From the NCBI GenBank assembly GCA_964549785.1, contig CAZJXA010000044.1, positions 1-18,973 on the forward strand: a DNA stretch of 18,973 nucleotides. Reading direction: 5' to 3'. Below, piece after piece: positions 1 through 7,533 of this stretch; the first letter of the stretch is position 1; each line of letters begins with the position of its first letter. A program made the translations under genes and the position numbers. The DNA comes from JBEIUO01 sp964549785 (GTDB taxonomy: Bacteria > Planctomycetota > Phycisphaerae > Phycisphaerales > UBA1924). Below the pieces are notes generated by a model. It was given only the letters and a program-made list of their open reading frames with translations, had not been told where the DNA came from and searched no databases.

Positions 1-458
1 ACGATCGAGGGAACCGGAACAGCCATAGGGGATGTTGGGCGAACCACTGAGGTTGATGGGGCGGACTGCACACCGGCACCGTTGAAGCGGGCGAGGCGGA
101 TGATGGAGGAAGCGACGCGGCCGAGGGTCTCGCAGCGGCGACGGCTTTCCTGGAGCGAATTGGGGTCGAGGGGATCGACGGCGGCGGCTCGGACCTCGCG
201 TTCGAGCGTCGAGAGGACGGCGGTCAGGGCACGGAGGGCGTCGGGGAGGCGGATACCGGCGGTGAGGCGGACGTACGAGGCATTGGCAGAGGAGGGTAAG
301 AGGAGCCGCTGAGCGAAGGTGCCGGTGGAGATGTAGAGGACGAGCGCTTCGACAGAAGTGGTGAAAAGGGCGGCCAGTTGGGGGAGGGAGCGATCGCCCT
401 GGAGAATGGCTTCCATGAGGGCGTCTTGTTGGAGTTGGGAGGGGGAAAAGAGCACCAT
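1..458 (-). CDS. Hypothetical protein, 5' part only (runs off the window)
   Basis: An open frame of 152 codons without a stop starts at ATG 458 and reads leftward off the window, so only the N-terminal part is present. It is mostly helical in character. Residues about 20-45 (around LPQLAALFTTSVEAL) look like a short helix-turn-helix-style segment in which a small domain tests a target before a longer helical region. The part past residue 90 holds an Arg-rich helix (QESRRRCETLGRVASSIIRLARF), and the tail is rich in Ser, Pro and Val. I do not recognise the family. DNA binding is only a guess from the HTH-like segment. The start is supported by a strong promoter whose -10 box ends six bases before the ATG, so there is no room for a ribosome binding site. 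The other frames over this stretch give low-complexity Ser/Pro/Arg-rich translations typical of antisense shadows. Confidence 0.65.
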   Translation of the reverse strand, partial: MVLFSPSQLQQDALMEAILQGDRSLPQLAALFTTSVEALVLYISTGTFAQRLLLPSSANASYVRLTAGIRLPDALRALTAVLSTLEREVRAAAVDPLDPNSLQESRRRCETLGRVASSIIRLARFNGAGVQSAPSTSVVRPTSPMAVPVPSI

Positions 459-464
459 TCGGGT

Positions 465-493
465 AATGTACGGTGTTCTAGCGGTCGTGTCAA
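465..493 (-). promoter_or_regulatory. Strong sigma70-like promoter with leaderless geometry
   Basis: On the minus strand there is a perfect -35 TTGACA (493-488), a 17-base spacer, and TACATT as -10 (470-465). Six bases (ACCCGA) separate the -10 from the ATG at 458. The predicted transcription start therefore falls on or next to the A of the start codon. The hexamers and spacing are seen directly; leaderless initiation is inferred from the spacing. Confidence 0.7.
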
Positions 494-820
494 TAGGATT
501 TTGTTTGGATTCTGGGGGAAGGCGGAGGAGAACGCATTGGGCATTCGGATGGGCGAAGGACGGGGGGGTGGCGGTTCGCGGACTCGCTTCACCGCCGTGC
601 CTACGGCTACGCCTTCGACCGTGAAGAAGCGGGCCGATCCCGCTTGCGCCAGGGCAATGTCCATGACACGCTTTAGAAAATAGAGTGATACCGGTCTAAC
701 CGAGCCTACGCGTTCGAGGAAACATGACCGGGCGGCGAGGTGAGAGGCCCTCCCCCCCGCCTTGAGGCGCGGCACCCCATCCGCAGCGCGGAGGGGGATT
801 CAGGAAAAGCTTGCCTTTGG
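494..820. other. Gene-free stretch between the two minus-strand genes
   Basis: About 330 bases lie between the promoter of the leftmost gene and the terminator of the DUF11 gene. Frames that cross it either run through the promoter and start of the neighbouring gene or encode low-complexity Pro/Arg/Ser sequence. I see no convincing start with a ribosome site, no tRNA-like fold and no repeat. It contains short homopolymer runs of G and C around 560 and 750. Confidence 0.5.
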
Positions 821-853
821 AAAAGAAACCGGGCCCGCGTTGGCGGGCCCGGT
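821..853 (-). terminator. Intrinsic terminator of the DUF11 lipoprotein gene
   Basis: A perfect 11-bp inverted repeat (ACCGGGCCCGC, 4-base loop, GCGGGCCCGGT at 828-853) is followed on the minus strand by a T-rich run, TTTCTTTT (828-821). It lies about 40 bases beyond the TAA of the minus-strand gene at 895, as expected for Rho-independent termination of that gene. Confidence 0.85.
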
Positions 854-894
854 GTGGATGCTTTTAGAGGTTACCGATCTTCAAGGAAGCCGAA

Positions 895-2520
895 TTACCG
901 GGGGACGAAGTTCGTGAGTTCGTCGTCGCGGATCGGGGTCTTGATCTGATCGGTGGTGGTCTCGGAGATGATCAGTTTCTCGCCCGGGGTGGTCGAGCGG
1001 ACGGTGAGGGTGAAGGAGGGACGCTGACCCGGGGTGAGGACGCCCGTGAGGCCGGTGAAGGTGAGGACGCGGCCGCTGACGGTCGGGGCCTTGGGAGCGG
1101 TGCTGCTGACGAACTCAACGCCCTCGGGGAGGGTGATGACGACCTTGGTGTTGGTCAGATCGACCTGGCCTTGGTTCGCGACTTCGTAGCGGTAGGTGTG
1201 GGGGTCGCCGACGACGACGACGCCGTCCTGGTCATCGAGCAGGGTGCCGATGTCGGCGGTGCCCTGGACGGTGATGGTGCAGGTGTCGGTGACGGTAGCG
1301 GCGCAGGTGCACATGGCGGTCGCGGTGGCCGTGAGGCTGGCGACGCCGACGGCGCGGGCGGTGTAGGAGATGGTGCGGCAGGCACCGGGGGCGAGCGCTC
1401 CGATGTTCCAGTTGACGTTGCCGCCCGAAGCGGTGCCGCCGTCGGTCGCGGTGTTGAAGGTCGCTCCGTTGGGAAGGGTGACGCTGACGCGGGTGTCGTT
1501 GCAGGTCGCGTCGCCGCGATTGCAGACGGTGAACTTGAACTCGACCGGGCGGCCGACGAAGGTGTTGGCGCCGCACTCAGCCTTGATGGTGAGGACGGGG
1601 GCCTTGAAGACGGTGGTCGTGGTGTTGGAGTTGGCGGTCAGACCACCCTCGGCCGAGGCCGAGGCGGTGTTGGCGTAGGAACCGATCTTGCCGGCCTTGG
1701 CTTGGAAGGTGAACTCACGCGACTGGCCGGGGGCGAGTTCGCCCACGTCCATGGTGTAGGAGGTCTTGCCGTCGGCGGTTGTGAAACCGGCGGGGAAGTT
1801 GTCGGTGATCTTGACGTTGCGGGTGCGGCCGGTGCCGTTGTTGCTGACGACGATCCGGACGGGGATGGTTTCGCAGACGGAGGCCTCGGCGGGCGCGGTC
1901 TTGGTGATGGCCAAGGCGGGCTTGACGACCGGGATTTCCATGCAGATGGGGATGGTGTAACTGGCGGTGGCGCATGCGATGATGCGGGCCACGTCGCCGG
2001 CGGTGCCGGAGATCTTGATCGTCTTGCTTTCGCCGGGGTTGAGGCGGCCCAGATCGAAGGACGTCACGCCGCCGTTGGCGGTGCCGTTGGGCTGGCTGCC
2101 CGTCATCCGGAAGCCCTGCGGGAGCTGCTCGTCGATGACGACGTTATCGATGGCGATGCCCGACACGTTGGTCGCGACGATGGTGTAATCGAACGCCTGG
2201 CCCGCGACGACTTCGCTGGGGTAGAAACGTTCGAGTTTAAGAACCGCGTCGGACTGACGGCCCGACGGGTAATAGACGACGTTGCCCGAGCCCGAGTTCA
2301 TCGGGGCGGGCTGGGAGCGGACGGGCGGTGCGGGCTGAGAGGGCTGGGTCCGCTCCGCCGGAGCCGGGGCCCGGCTGGGCGCGCCGTGATCGACCCGCTC
2401 GGGCAGGAAGTTCCCGGTGTTGTGATAGTGACCGCCCGAGCCCGAGGACTCGCAGCCGATCAAGCCAGCAATGCCGCTCAGCAGCATCGCACCAACGGTC
2501 AGACAACGCACGGTTTTCAC
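895..2520 (-). CDS. Cysteine-rich DUF11-repeat (OmcB-like) lipoprotein
   Basis: A 541-residue cell-envelope protein. The N-terminus is a lipoprotein signal peptide (residues 1-22) with lipobox LIGC and lipidated Cys23. A Gly/Ser and Pro/Ala/Gln-rich linker follows (about 25-90). The rest consists of about four tandem DUF11 / TIGR01451 immunoglobulin-like repeats of 100-115 residues, starting near 93, 200, 303 and 413. Each has the pattern VxxGxxxxYTIxxxNxG, then LPxGxxF, then LxPGExxxIxxxxxA. The GTG at 2520 was chosen because AAGGAGA lies six bases upstream and it puts the charged n-region (MKTVR) directly before the hydrophobic core. An in-frame ATG at 2535 lacks such a site. The mature repeats carry about ten further cysteines, clustered in repeats 1-3 (for example MCTC near the end of repeat 3). 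This recalls chlamydial OmcB, whose cysteines cross-link the envelope. A structural envelope or adhesion role is likely; no enzymatic motif is seen. Confidence 0.85.
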   Translation of the reverse strand: MKTVRCLTVGAMLLSGIAGLIGCESSGSGGHYHNTGNFLPERVDHGAPSRAPAPAERTQPSQPAPPVRSQPAPMNSGSGNVVYYPSGRQSDAVLKLERFYPSEVVAGQAFDYTIVATNVSGIAIDNVVIDEQLPQGFRMTGSQPNGTANGGVTSFDLGRLNPGESKTIKISGTAGDVARIIACATASYTIPICMEIPVVKPALAITKTAPAEASVCETIPVRIVVSNNGTGRTRNVKITDNFPAGFTTADGKTSYTMDVGELAPGQSREFTFQAKAGKIGSYANTASASAEGGLTANSNTTTTVFKAPVLTIKAECGANTFVGRPVEFKFTVCNRGDATCNDTRVSVTLPNGATFNTATDGGTASGGNVNWNIGALAPGACRTISYTARAVGVASLTATATAMCTCAATVTDTCTITVQGTADIGTLLDDQDGVVVVGDPHTYRYEVANQGQVDLTNTKVVITLPEGVEFVSSTAPKAPTVSGRVLTFTGLTGVLTPGQRPSFTLTVRSTTPGEKLIISETTTDQIKTPIRDDELTNFVPR

Positions 2521-2906
2521 ACCAATCTCCTTCATGAATCGGGCGGCCCGTTCACGACTCCGTTCCGACGGAACCGCGATGAAAGACCGTCCGAACCCTT
2601 GCAGTAATCCGAAGCATGCCACGACTTTGCGCCGCGCAGGCTCCGGTAGGATCCAATCCAAGAATCCGCTGCTATTTCCGCCATGGGTTCACCGATGACC
2701 GAACGAACAACGTCCCTTGCCCACCAGAATGGGTTGGATTGTCGCCCATTCCATCGCGTTCGTCAACCGCTTTCTGAACGCGAATGGCTCGCAAAGTCTA
2801 TAAATTGCGTTTCATCCGGGCGTCATGAGAAACTTGCGCGATCGAACCGTTACGCCGAGACCCTCGACCTCTCGCACTCGGAACTCCGAGGTTTGGTTGT
2901 AAAAGT
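2521..2906. other. Divergent intergenic region between the DUF11 gene and ispD
   Basis: About 385 bases separate two divergent gene starts, so promoters for both should lie here. No pair of good -35/-10 hexamers could be assigned. An AT-rich TATAAA block (2799-2804) is the best plus-strand -10 candidate but lacks a matching -35. A short perfect palindrome GTTCCG-A-CGGAAC (2562-2574) sits in the presumed leader of the DUF11 gene. Overlapping frames here read into ispD out of frame and have no recognisable content. Confidence 0.4.
2526..2532 (-). promoter_or_regulatory. Shine-Dalgarno site that sets the GTG start at 2520
   Basis: AAGGAGA on the minus strand lies about six bases before GTG 2520. 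This supports the GTG over the in-frame ATG at 2535, which overlaps this site and has no purine-rich site of its own, and over longer forms starting as far upstream as 2661. Confidence 0.7.
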
Positions 2907-3734
2907 ATGCAAAATAAAGACATACGTTTCGCTATTGTGGTCGTGGCCGCCGGCGGTTCGAGCCGTTATTTGGCCGCGGGCGGTCTTCGTGGCAAGCTCG
3001 ACGAGGATCTCGGCGGAAAATCTGTGTTGCACCGGGTCGTGGAAATGTTCACTAAACTTGAACCACGAACCGGCGTCATCGCGTCGATCGTCGTTTCGGG
3101 GCCCTTTGAGGAGACCGAATTTGCCACGTTCAAGGAGCGGCATCAAGACCGACTCGGGCTATTGGGGGCCAAGGTCTGCCGCGGCGGAGAGCACCATCGC
3201 TGGCAATCGGTGAAGGCGGCGTTGGCGGTCGTGCCGCGAGATTGCACGCATATCGCGGTTCACGATGCCGCCCGGGCGTGCACGCCGCTCGACGTGCTCG
3301 ACCGCGTCTTCGATTCCGCATCGCGACACGCGGCGGTGGTGCCGGTCGTAGAGATCTCGGACACGCTGAAGCGTGTCGAAGAGACGGACACGACGGAGGG
3401 TGGGGACGAGGACGATGCGGCGCGGATTCTTGGACTTGAGAGCATGCCAAGGGCGAAACTGCGGATGGTCACATCGACCATCGATCGGGCCGGAGTGTTT
3501 GTGGTGCAAACGCCGCAGGTGTTTGAGTCGGGGCTGTTGCGGCGGGCGTATGACCAGACGGACCTTTCGAGCACCGACGATGCGGGCCTGGTCGAACGCC
3601 TCGGAGAGCGGGTGGTTGTGGTTGAGGGAGACGTCCGGAATCTGAAGATCACGCGGCCGGCCGACCTGGAACTGGCACGGGCGGTGATCGGCGTGCGAGC
3701 CCCCGAGGGTCGGCCGATGAACAAGAAGTTCTGA
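2907..3734 (+). CDS. ispD: 2-C-methyl-D-erythritol 4-phosphate cytidylyltransferase
   Basis: IspD joins CTP and MEP to give CDP-methylerythritol in the non-mevalonate isoprenoid pathway, in the cytosol. The N-terminal nucleotide-binding loop AAGGSSRY (14-21) is followed by a lysine (about 30). Further family signatures are GGxxRxxSV (about 93-102), VHDAAR (118-123), SDTLK (151-155), QTPQVF (201-206), TDDAGLVE (223-230) and GDVRNLKITRPADL (241-254) with the substrate-binding lysine 247. All expected catalytic residues are present. The protein is 275 residues against about 230 usually. Extra length comes mainly from an acidic, probably looped insertion around residues 157-190, just after the DTLK motif, and a short C-terminal tail. 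The HDAARP motif reads HDAARA. The start is the ATG directly before the first beta strand; its ribosome site is weak (GAGG about 15 bases upstream). No ispF or other MEP gene is adjacent. Confidence 0.93.
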   Translation: MQNKDIRFAIVVVAAGGSSRYLAAGGLRGKLDEDLGGKSVLHRVVEMFTKLEPRTGVIASIVVSGPFEETEFATFKERHQDRLGLLGAKVCRGGEHHRWQSVKAALAVVPRDCTHIAVHDAARACTPLDVLDRVFDSASRHAAVVPVVEISDTLKRVEETDTTEGGDEDDAARILGLESMPRAKLRMVTSTIDRAGVFVVQTPQVFESGLLRRAYDQTDLSSTDDAGLVERLGERVVVVEGDVRNLKITRPADLELARAVIGVRAPEGRPMNKKF

Positions 3735-3821
3735 CCCGCCTCGACGCATCCAAAGAGAGCCTCTTGTTCCGGCACAGTTGCCCGTTTCCTTCGCGGAATG
3801 GGTGCGCACAGCCGCCGTATT

Positions 3822-4826
3822 TCAGCGGGGGCTGGAGGAATTCGGGCGATCATCGCGGGCGGGGGCGTTGGTTCGGTACCACTCGATGGTGCGTTGGAGG
3901 CCGTCCTCGAAGCCCGTCCGGGCGCGCCAGTTCAGCAATCGAGCCGCTTTTTCGGTCGAAAGGGAGCGGCGGGGCTGGCCGTCGGGCTTGGTGGAATCCC
4001 ACGTGATCCCGCCGTTGAAACCGGTCAGCCGAACGATGAGTTCGACGAGGTTCTTGATGGTGATCTCGAAACCCGCACCCAAGTTGATCGGGGTGGGCTC
4101 GGCCATGACTTCGGTCGCCCGCAGGATTCCCTCGGCGGCATCATCTACATAGAGGAACTCGCGGCTGGCGGAGCCGGTGCCCCAGCAGACGATCTCCTTG
4201 TCGGCGCGGCTTTGGGCCTCGACGCATTTGCGAATCAGGGCGGGGATGACGTGGCTGCTACCCAAATCGAAGTTGTCGTGCGGACCGTAGAGGTTCACCG
4301 GTAGGACGTAGGCACTTTTCATGCCGTACTGGAGGCGGTAGGCGTCGAGCATTTGCCAGGCGGCCTTTTTGGCGACACCGTATGGAGCGTTGGTTTCTTC
4401 GGGGTATCCGTTCCAGAGTTCGTCTTCAACGAACGGCACCGGGGTGAACTTGGGATAGGCGCAAATGGTGCCGACCTGGACGAACGAGCCGCCCCGATTC
4501 ACGAGGCCGTCGAGCCTCGCCTGCTCGATCAGGTGCAGAGCCATGGCCATGTTGGCGAAGAAGTAGCGGCCGGGGTTCGCGAGGTTGGCACCGATCCCGC
4601 CGACCTCGGCGGCGAGGTGGATAACCACGTCGGCCTTGTGGGGGGCGAAGGCGGTGCGGAAGAGGCGGGCCACGTCCGTCTGGTTGGTGAGATCCCAATC
4701 GGCGCGTCGGGGCACGAAGATGTTGGCCGGGGCGACTCCGCGCTCCTTCAACTTCGCCACCACAACGCGGCCAAGAAACCCGGCCCCGCCGGTGACGATG
4801 ATGCGCGAAGTGGTCGATACAGTCAT
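3822..4826 (-). CDS. fcl: GDP-L-fucose synthase-like NAD(P)-dependent epimerase/reductase
   Basis: A 334-residue extended short-chain dehydrogenase of the GDP-4-keto-6-deoxymannose epimerase/reductase family, which makes GDP-fucose for glycan synthesis. The Rossmann motif TGGAGFLG is at 12-19. HLAAEVGGIGAN (70-81) fits the family, as do GTICAYPK (119-126), the catalytic YGVAK (Tyr149, Lys153), WGTGSASREFLYVDDAAEG (215-233) and KPDGQPRR further on. The length matches the family (about 310-330). No gmd gene, which would supply its substrate, is in the window, so a related deoxysugar product is possible. ATG 4826 gives the right N-terminus but has no Shine-Dalgarno, and an in-frame TAA lies just 13-15 bases upstream. 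A perfect ribosome site sits further upstream in another frame (see 4861-4877). The gene is convergent with ispD and divergent from the methyltransferase. Confidence 0.88.
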   Translation of the reverse strand: MTVSTTSRIIVTGGAGFLGRVVVAKLKERGVAPANIFVPRRADWDLTNQTDVARLFRTAFAPHKADVVIHLAAEVGGIGANLANPGRYFFANMAMALHLIEQARLDGLVNRGGSFVQVGTICAYPKFTPVPFVEDELWNGYPEETNAPYGVAKKAAWQMLDAYRLQYGMKSAYVLPVNLYGPHDNFDLGSSHVIPALIRKCVEAQSRADKEIVCWGTGSASREFLYVDDAAEGILRATEVMAEPTPINLGAGFEITIKNLVELIVRLTGFNGGITWDSTKPDGQPRRSLSTEKAARLLNWRARTGFEDGLQRTIEWYRTNAPARDDRPNSSSPR

Positions 4827-4860
4827 GAGGCCCCGAGTTTAGGGCGGGGTGTTCGAAACC

Positions 4861-4877
4861 CATTGGCCACCTCCTTT
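4861..4877 (-). promoter_or_regulatory. Perfect Shine-Dalgarno plus ATG, out of frame with fcl
   Basis: On the minus strand AAAGGAGGT (4877-4869) is followed after GGCCA by ATG (4863-4861). It is the best ribosome site in the window. The ATG lies 37 bases before the fcl ATG, one frame off. Its reading frame stays open to 4426, inside fcl, and its translation resembles nothing. Removing one base, for example from the GGGG near 4831-4834, would join it to fcl. It could be a sequencing indel, an N-terminal frameshift or an upstream overlapping ORF. Confidence 0.6.
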
Positions 4878-4942
4878 AGACCGCGGCGTCGCGGGCCGAC
4901 GCCGGTGGTTAAACGGCCGAACTGACACGAGAATTCCTGCCC

Positions 4943-5683
4943 ATGAAGAACGGGGAAAAAATCGAAGGTCTTCATTTGGGCTGCGGGCTGGTGACACCTC
5001 CGGGTTGGGTGAATGTCGACGGGTCCATCAACGCGCGGCTTTCCAAGTGGCCGCGGCTCCGGGCGCTCCTGGGAAAACTCCGCATCATTCCGCGGTCATC
5101 GATCAAGGTGCCGTGGCATCCGGGCATTGTTCTCGCCGACCTGCGGCGCCCGCTGCCATGGCGCGACGGCGAGTTTGCCGCGGTCTATTGCTCGCACGTT
5201 CTGGAGCATGTGTACCTGGACGAGGCGATCAATTTGCTGCGGGAATCTTTTCGGGTTCTGCGGCCGGGCGGGGTCTGCCGGTTCGTGGTCCCGGATCTCC
5301 AGGCCATCATCGAGGATTACGTCGCCCGGAATGTGGTCTTCCTCGCGCCCGGGAACGGCTCCGTCGCCGTGAACCGGGCGAACGAGTTTTGTACACGGAT
5401 GATGATGAGGCGGCCCGATTCGGGGGGCGGGTTCTGGAAACGCTTATATCATCATTTCAACGATTTTGACAAGCACAAGTGGATGTGGGATGCGGAATCT
5501 CTTTCCGCGGCGATGACTTCGGTGGGGCTTGCTGACGCCCGACCACGCGGCTATCTGGATAGCCACATTCCTTCGATCGCGGGGATTGAAGTGGAAAACC
5601 GTGTCCGGGGCGGCGGACTGGTGATCGAGGCTGTGAAGCCCGGCGGTGCCTCTCCCGAACCACGCCCCCCGATGATGACGTAG
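4943..5683 (+). CDS. SAM-dependent class I methyltransferase
   Basis: A 246-residue Rossmann-fold methyltransferase of the Methyltransf_11 type. Motif I reads LHLGCG (10-15), with the acidic residue after it in VNVDGS. The segment SHVLEHV (84-90) and the post-motif LRPGGVCRFVVPDL mark the end of the SAM-binding core. The C-terminal part (HKWMWDAESLSAAM, then a glycine-rich end) has the usual shape of methyltransferases found in polysaccharide clusters. The substrate cannot be read from sequence. Its position between a GDP-fucose-synthase-like gene and a flippase suggests methylation of a sugar or lipid-linked glycan intermediate. The start ATG follows only a weak purine stretch (GAGA). The flippase gene begins about 60 bases downstream, so co-transcription is likely. 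Confidence 0.85.
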   Translation: MKNGEKIEGLHLGCGLVTPPGWVNVDGSINARLSKWPRLRALLGKLRIIPRSSIKVPWHPGIVLADLRRPLPWRDGEFAAVYCSHVLEHVYLDEAINLLRESFRVLRPGGVCRFVVPDLQAIIEDYVARNVVFLAPGNGSVAVNRANEFCTRMMMRRPDSGGGFWKRLYHHFNDFDKHKWMWDAESLSAAMTSVGLADARPRGYLDSHIPSIAGIEVENRVRGGGLVIEAVKPGGASPEPRPPMMT

Positions 5684-5743
5684 CCTCTGCACGACTTTGT
5701 TGCACCTTCCGCCACCCGATCCTTTGAACATCGGAACTTCACG

Positions 5744-7450
5744 TTGTCGCGACCCTCGGCCAACACCCCCACTGGCGCGGCCGAACCGCTTCCCCCGGAG
5801 GTGACTAGCGTCTCAGCGTTCGTGCCTGGTTCTGCGGGCGAGGAACCGCCCGTCGACGTAATGGACGCGACCGTGCCCGTTGAGGTTCCGACGGCGGTCG
5901 GACGGCGGGTGGGGAGCGCGCTTACCTGGTCTTTCCTTGCGTTCTCGGCGTCAAAGGTCGCAGGCTTGGCACTCACCGTCGCCCTCGGATTCCTGCTGTC
6001 GAAGCGGGACATGGGTGTATGGCAGGCCACGCTCGGCGTGTACGCGCTGATGGTCAGCATCCGTGACGGGGGCGTGAACCAACTGCTTATCCAGCGCGGC
6101 GAAGCGAACTATCGGAGCCTGATCGGGCGCGTCTTCTGGTTTGCCTGCGCATTTCACGCTGCTGCGGGGCTGGTTTTGCTTGCCGCGGCCCCGCTTGTCG
6201 TCCGGGCCAATCCGGACAAGCCCGAGCTGTTTGTGACGGTGTCGGTTTGCGGGCTTGCCCTTATGGTCGCTGGCCCGGCTTCGACGGGAATGACGCGTTT
6301 GCGCATGCAGATGCGGTTCCGGGCCGCCACCGCCATCCAACTCGCAAGTTCACTCGTGCGTGTGGGAGTCATCGTGGGCGCGGCGGCGGCGGGGCTGGGT
6401 GCCCTCAGTTTCGCGATCGGGCTGGTCGCGGTCGCGGTCTTTGAGTCTCTAGTAACGCTGATGCTCGCGAAAGAGCCGATGTGGAAGAACCGGCCGGAAG
6501 TCAGCCGGTGGCCCGCGCTGATCCGTGACGGCAGGTGGCTGATCGCTTTGGGTGTCGGTTCCGCGATCTTTCAGGCCGGCGACTCTCTCGTTCTTACGGC
6601 CCTTTCGTCGCTGGAAATGATGGGTGTCTATTTCCTCGCGTTTACGCTCGTGTTTCAAATCGATCAGGCCATTAGCGGCACCGCCTCGCAGGTGCTTTTT
6701 CCCGCCTTTTCGCGTCTTCGCAGCGATGGCCCCCGTCTGGCGGATGCCCTCCGCCGGAGCCTCCGCGGCATAAGCCTCGCTTCCTCGCCGCTGACGCTCT
6801 GCCTGGCACTGGTGGCGGAACCGCTCCTTCACCTGATCTGGAAGGACCGATGGGCCGAAAGTATCGTGCCCCTCCAACTATTCTGCATCTTCAGCACTGG
6901 CCGTTCGTTTCTGGTGGCCACCTGCGCCGCCCTGCTCGCGCTCGACCGGACACGCGCCGCGTTTATTTCCACGCTTGGCGCCGGGCTCGTCGTCCTGATC
7001 GCGACCGTTATCGGCGCCGTGGCTTTCGGCACCGCGACCGGCACGGCCTTGTGCGTGGGCATCGCTACCGGCCCGGTGTGCCTGCTGATCGCCGCCCTTC
7101 AATCCCGAGTGTGCGGGCTCTCCGTCCGCCAGATGCTCCGCAGTGCCTGCGTCCCCTGGGTTCTGGCCGTTTTCGTCGCCGTTCCGATCTTCGTCGCCGA
7201 TACGTTCCTCAAGACGAACTATTTGGGCTGGAACGAACTCGGGTTCACCGGCCCGGCGCCGGCCCGCCATGTCTCGTTCGCCCGGTGCGCCGTCCTCTCG
7301 TTCCTGTTCTTCGCGATGTACGCCGCCGCGATCCGCATCTTCCTCCATGAAGGACTGCACGACGCGCTGCGGATAGCGCCCGGTCCGGTTTCCCGATTCG
7401 CGGAGCGCTTTTTTCGTCTCACCCGCTCCCCCGTGATCCCCAAGCCATGA
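5744..7450 (+). CDS. Oligosaccharide flippase (Wzx/MOP-superfamily membrane protein)
   Basis: A polytopic inner-membrane protein of about 568 residues. Alternating hydrophobic segments begin at about residue 58 (ALTWSFLAFSASKVAGLALTV...) and run to near the C-terminus, compatible with 12-14 transmembrane helices. The early motif pattern (GSALTWSFLAF, SKRDMGVWQATLGVYALM, DGGVNQLLIQRG) is typical of the polysaccharide flippase family, which moves lipid-linked glycans across the membrane. The first ~52 residues are a Pro/Val/Glu-rich disordered extension, and the start is uncertain. TTG 5744 gives the longest form. GTG 5822 and ATG 5861 are in frame and would remove most of that extension. It follows the methyltransferase, fitting a surface-glycan operon. 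Its TGA overlaps a possible short ORF (ATGA at 7447). Confidence 0.85.
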   Translation: MSRPSANTPTGAAEPLPPEVTSVSAFVPGSAGEEPPVDVMDATVPVEVPTAVGRRVGSALTWSFLAFSASKVAGLALTVALGFLLSKRDMGVWQATLGVYALMVSIRDGGVNQLLIQRGEANYRSLIGRVFWFACAFHAAAGLVLLAAAPLVVRANPDKPELFVTVSVCGLALMVAGPASTGMTRLRMQMRFRAATAIQLASSLVRVGVIVGAAAAGLGALSFAIGLVAVAVFESLVTLMLAKEPMWKNRPEVSRWPALIRDGRWLIALGVGSAIFQAGDSLVLTALSSLEMMGVYFLAFTLVFQIDQAISGTASQVLFPAFSRLRSDGPRLADALRRSLRGISLASSPLTLCLALVAEPLLHLIWKDRWAESIVPLQLFCIFSTGRSFLVATCAALLALDRTRAAFISTLGAGLVVLIATVIGAVAFGTATGTALCVGIATGPVCLLIAALQSRVCGLSVRQMLRSACVPWVLAVFVAVPIFVADTFLKTNYLGWNELGFTGPAPARHVSFARCAVLSFLFFAMYAAAIRIFLHEGLHDALRIAPGPVSRFAERFFRLTRSPVIPKP

Positions 7451-7533
7451 CGATCCCGGGCACACGTGAGCTTCGGGCGGCTCTTTTCGCGGGGAGGCCG
7501 CGCGGCAGCTTCGCCCCGGGCGGTTATTTTTGA
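7447..7533 (+). CDS. Possible 28-residue ORF coupled to both neighbours
   Basis: An ATG at 7447 overlaps the flippase stop (ATGA). The frame runs 28 codons to a TGA at 7531 that overlaps the TTG start of the next gene at 7530 (TTGA). The peptide is Arg/Gly-rich with no membrane segment and matches nothing I know. Overlaps at both ends would allow translational coupling between the flippase and the EEP-like gene. They may also be chance, since the stretch is only 87 bases. Confidence 0.25.
   Translation: MTIPGTRELRAALFAGRPRGSFAPGGYF

Noticed and set aside
224..775. 183-codon minus-strand frame across the left end
   Set aside because: It crosses the promoter of the leftmost gene and overlaps its coding region in another frame; Ser/Pro-rich without motif.
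1171..2607. 478-codon open frame on the plus strand, antisense to the DUF11 gene
   Set aside because: Its translation is Gly/Asp/Val-rich low complexity produced by codon bias opposite a high-GC gene. The minus-strand frame has a signal peptide, repeats, a ribosome site and a terminator.
2683..3213. 176-codon plus-strand frame upstream of and overlapping ispD
   Set aside because: It overlaps the ispD N-terminus in a different frame and has no recognisable features or ribosome site.
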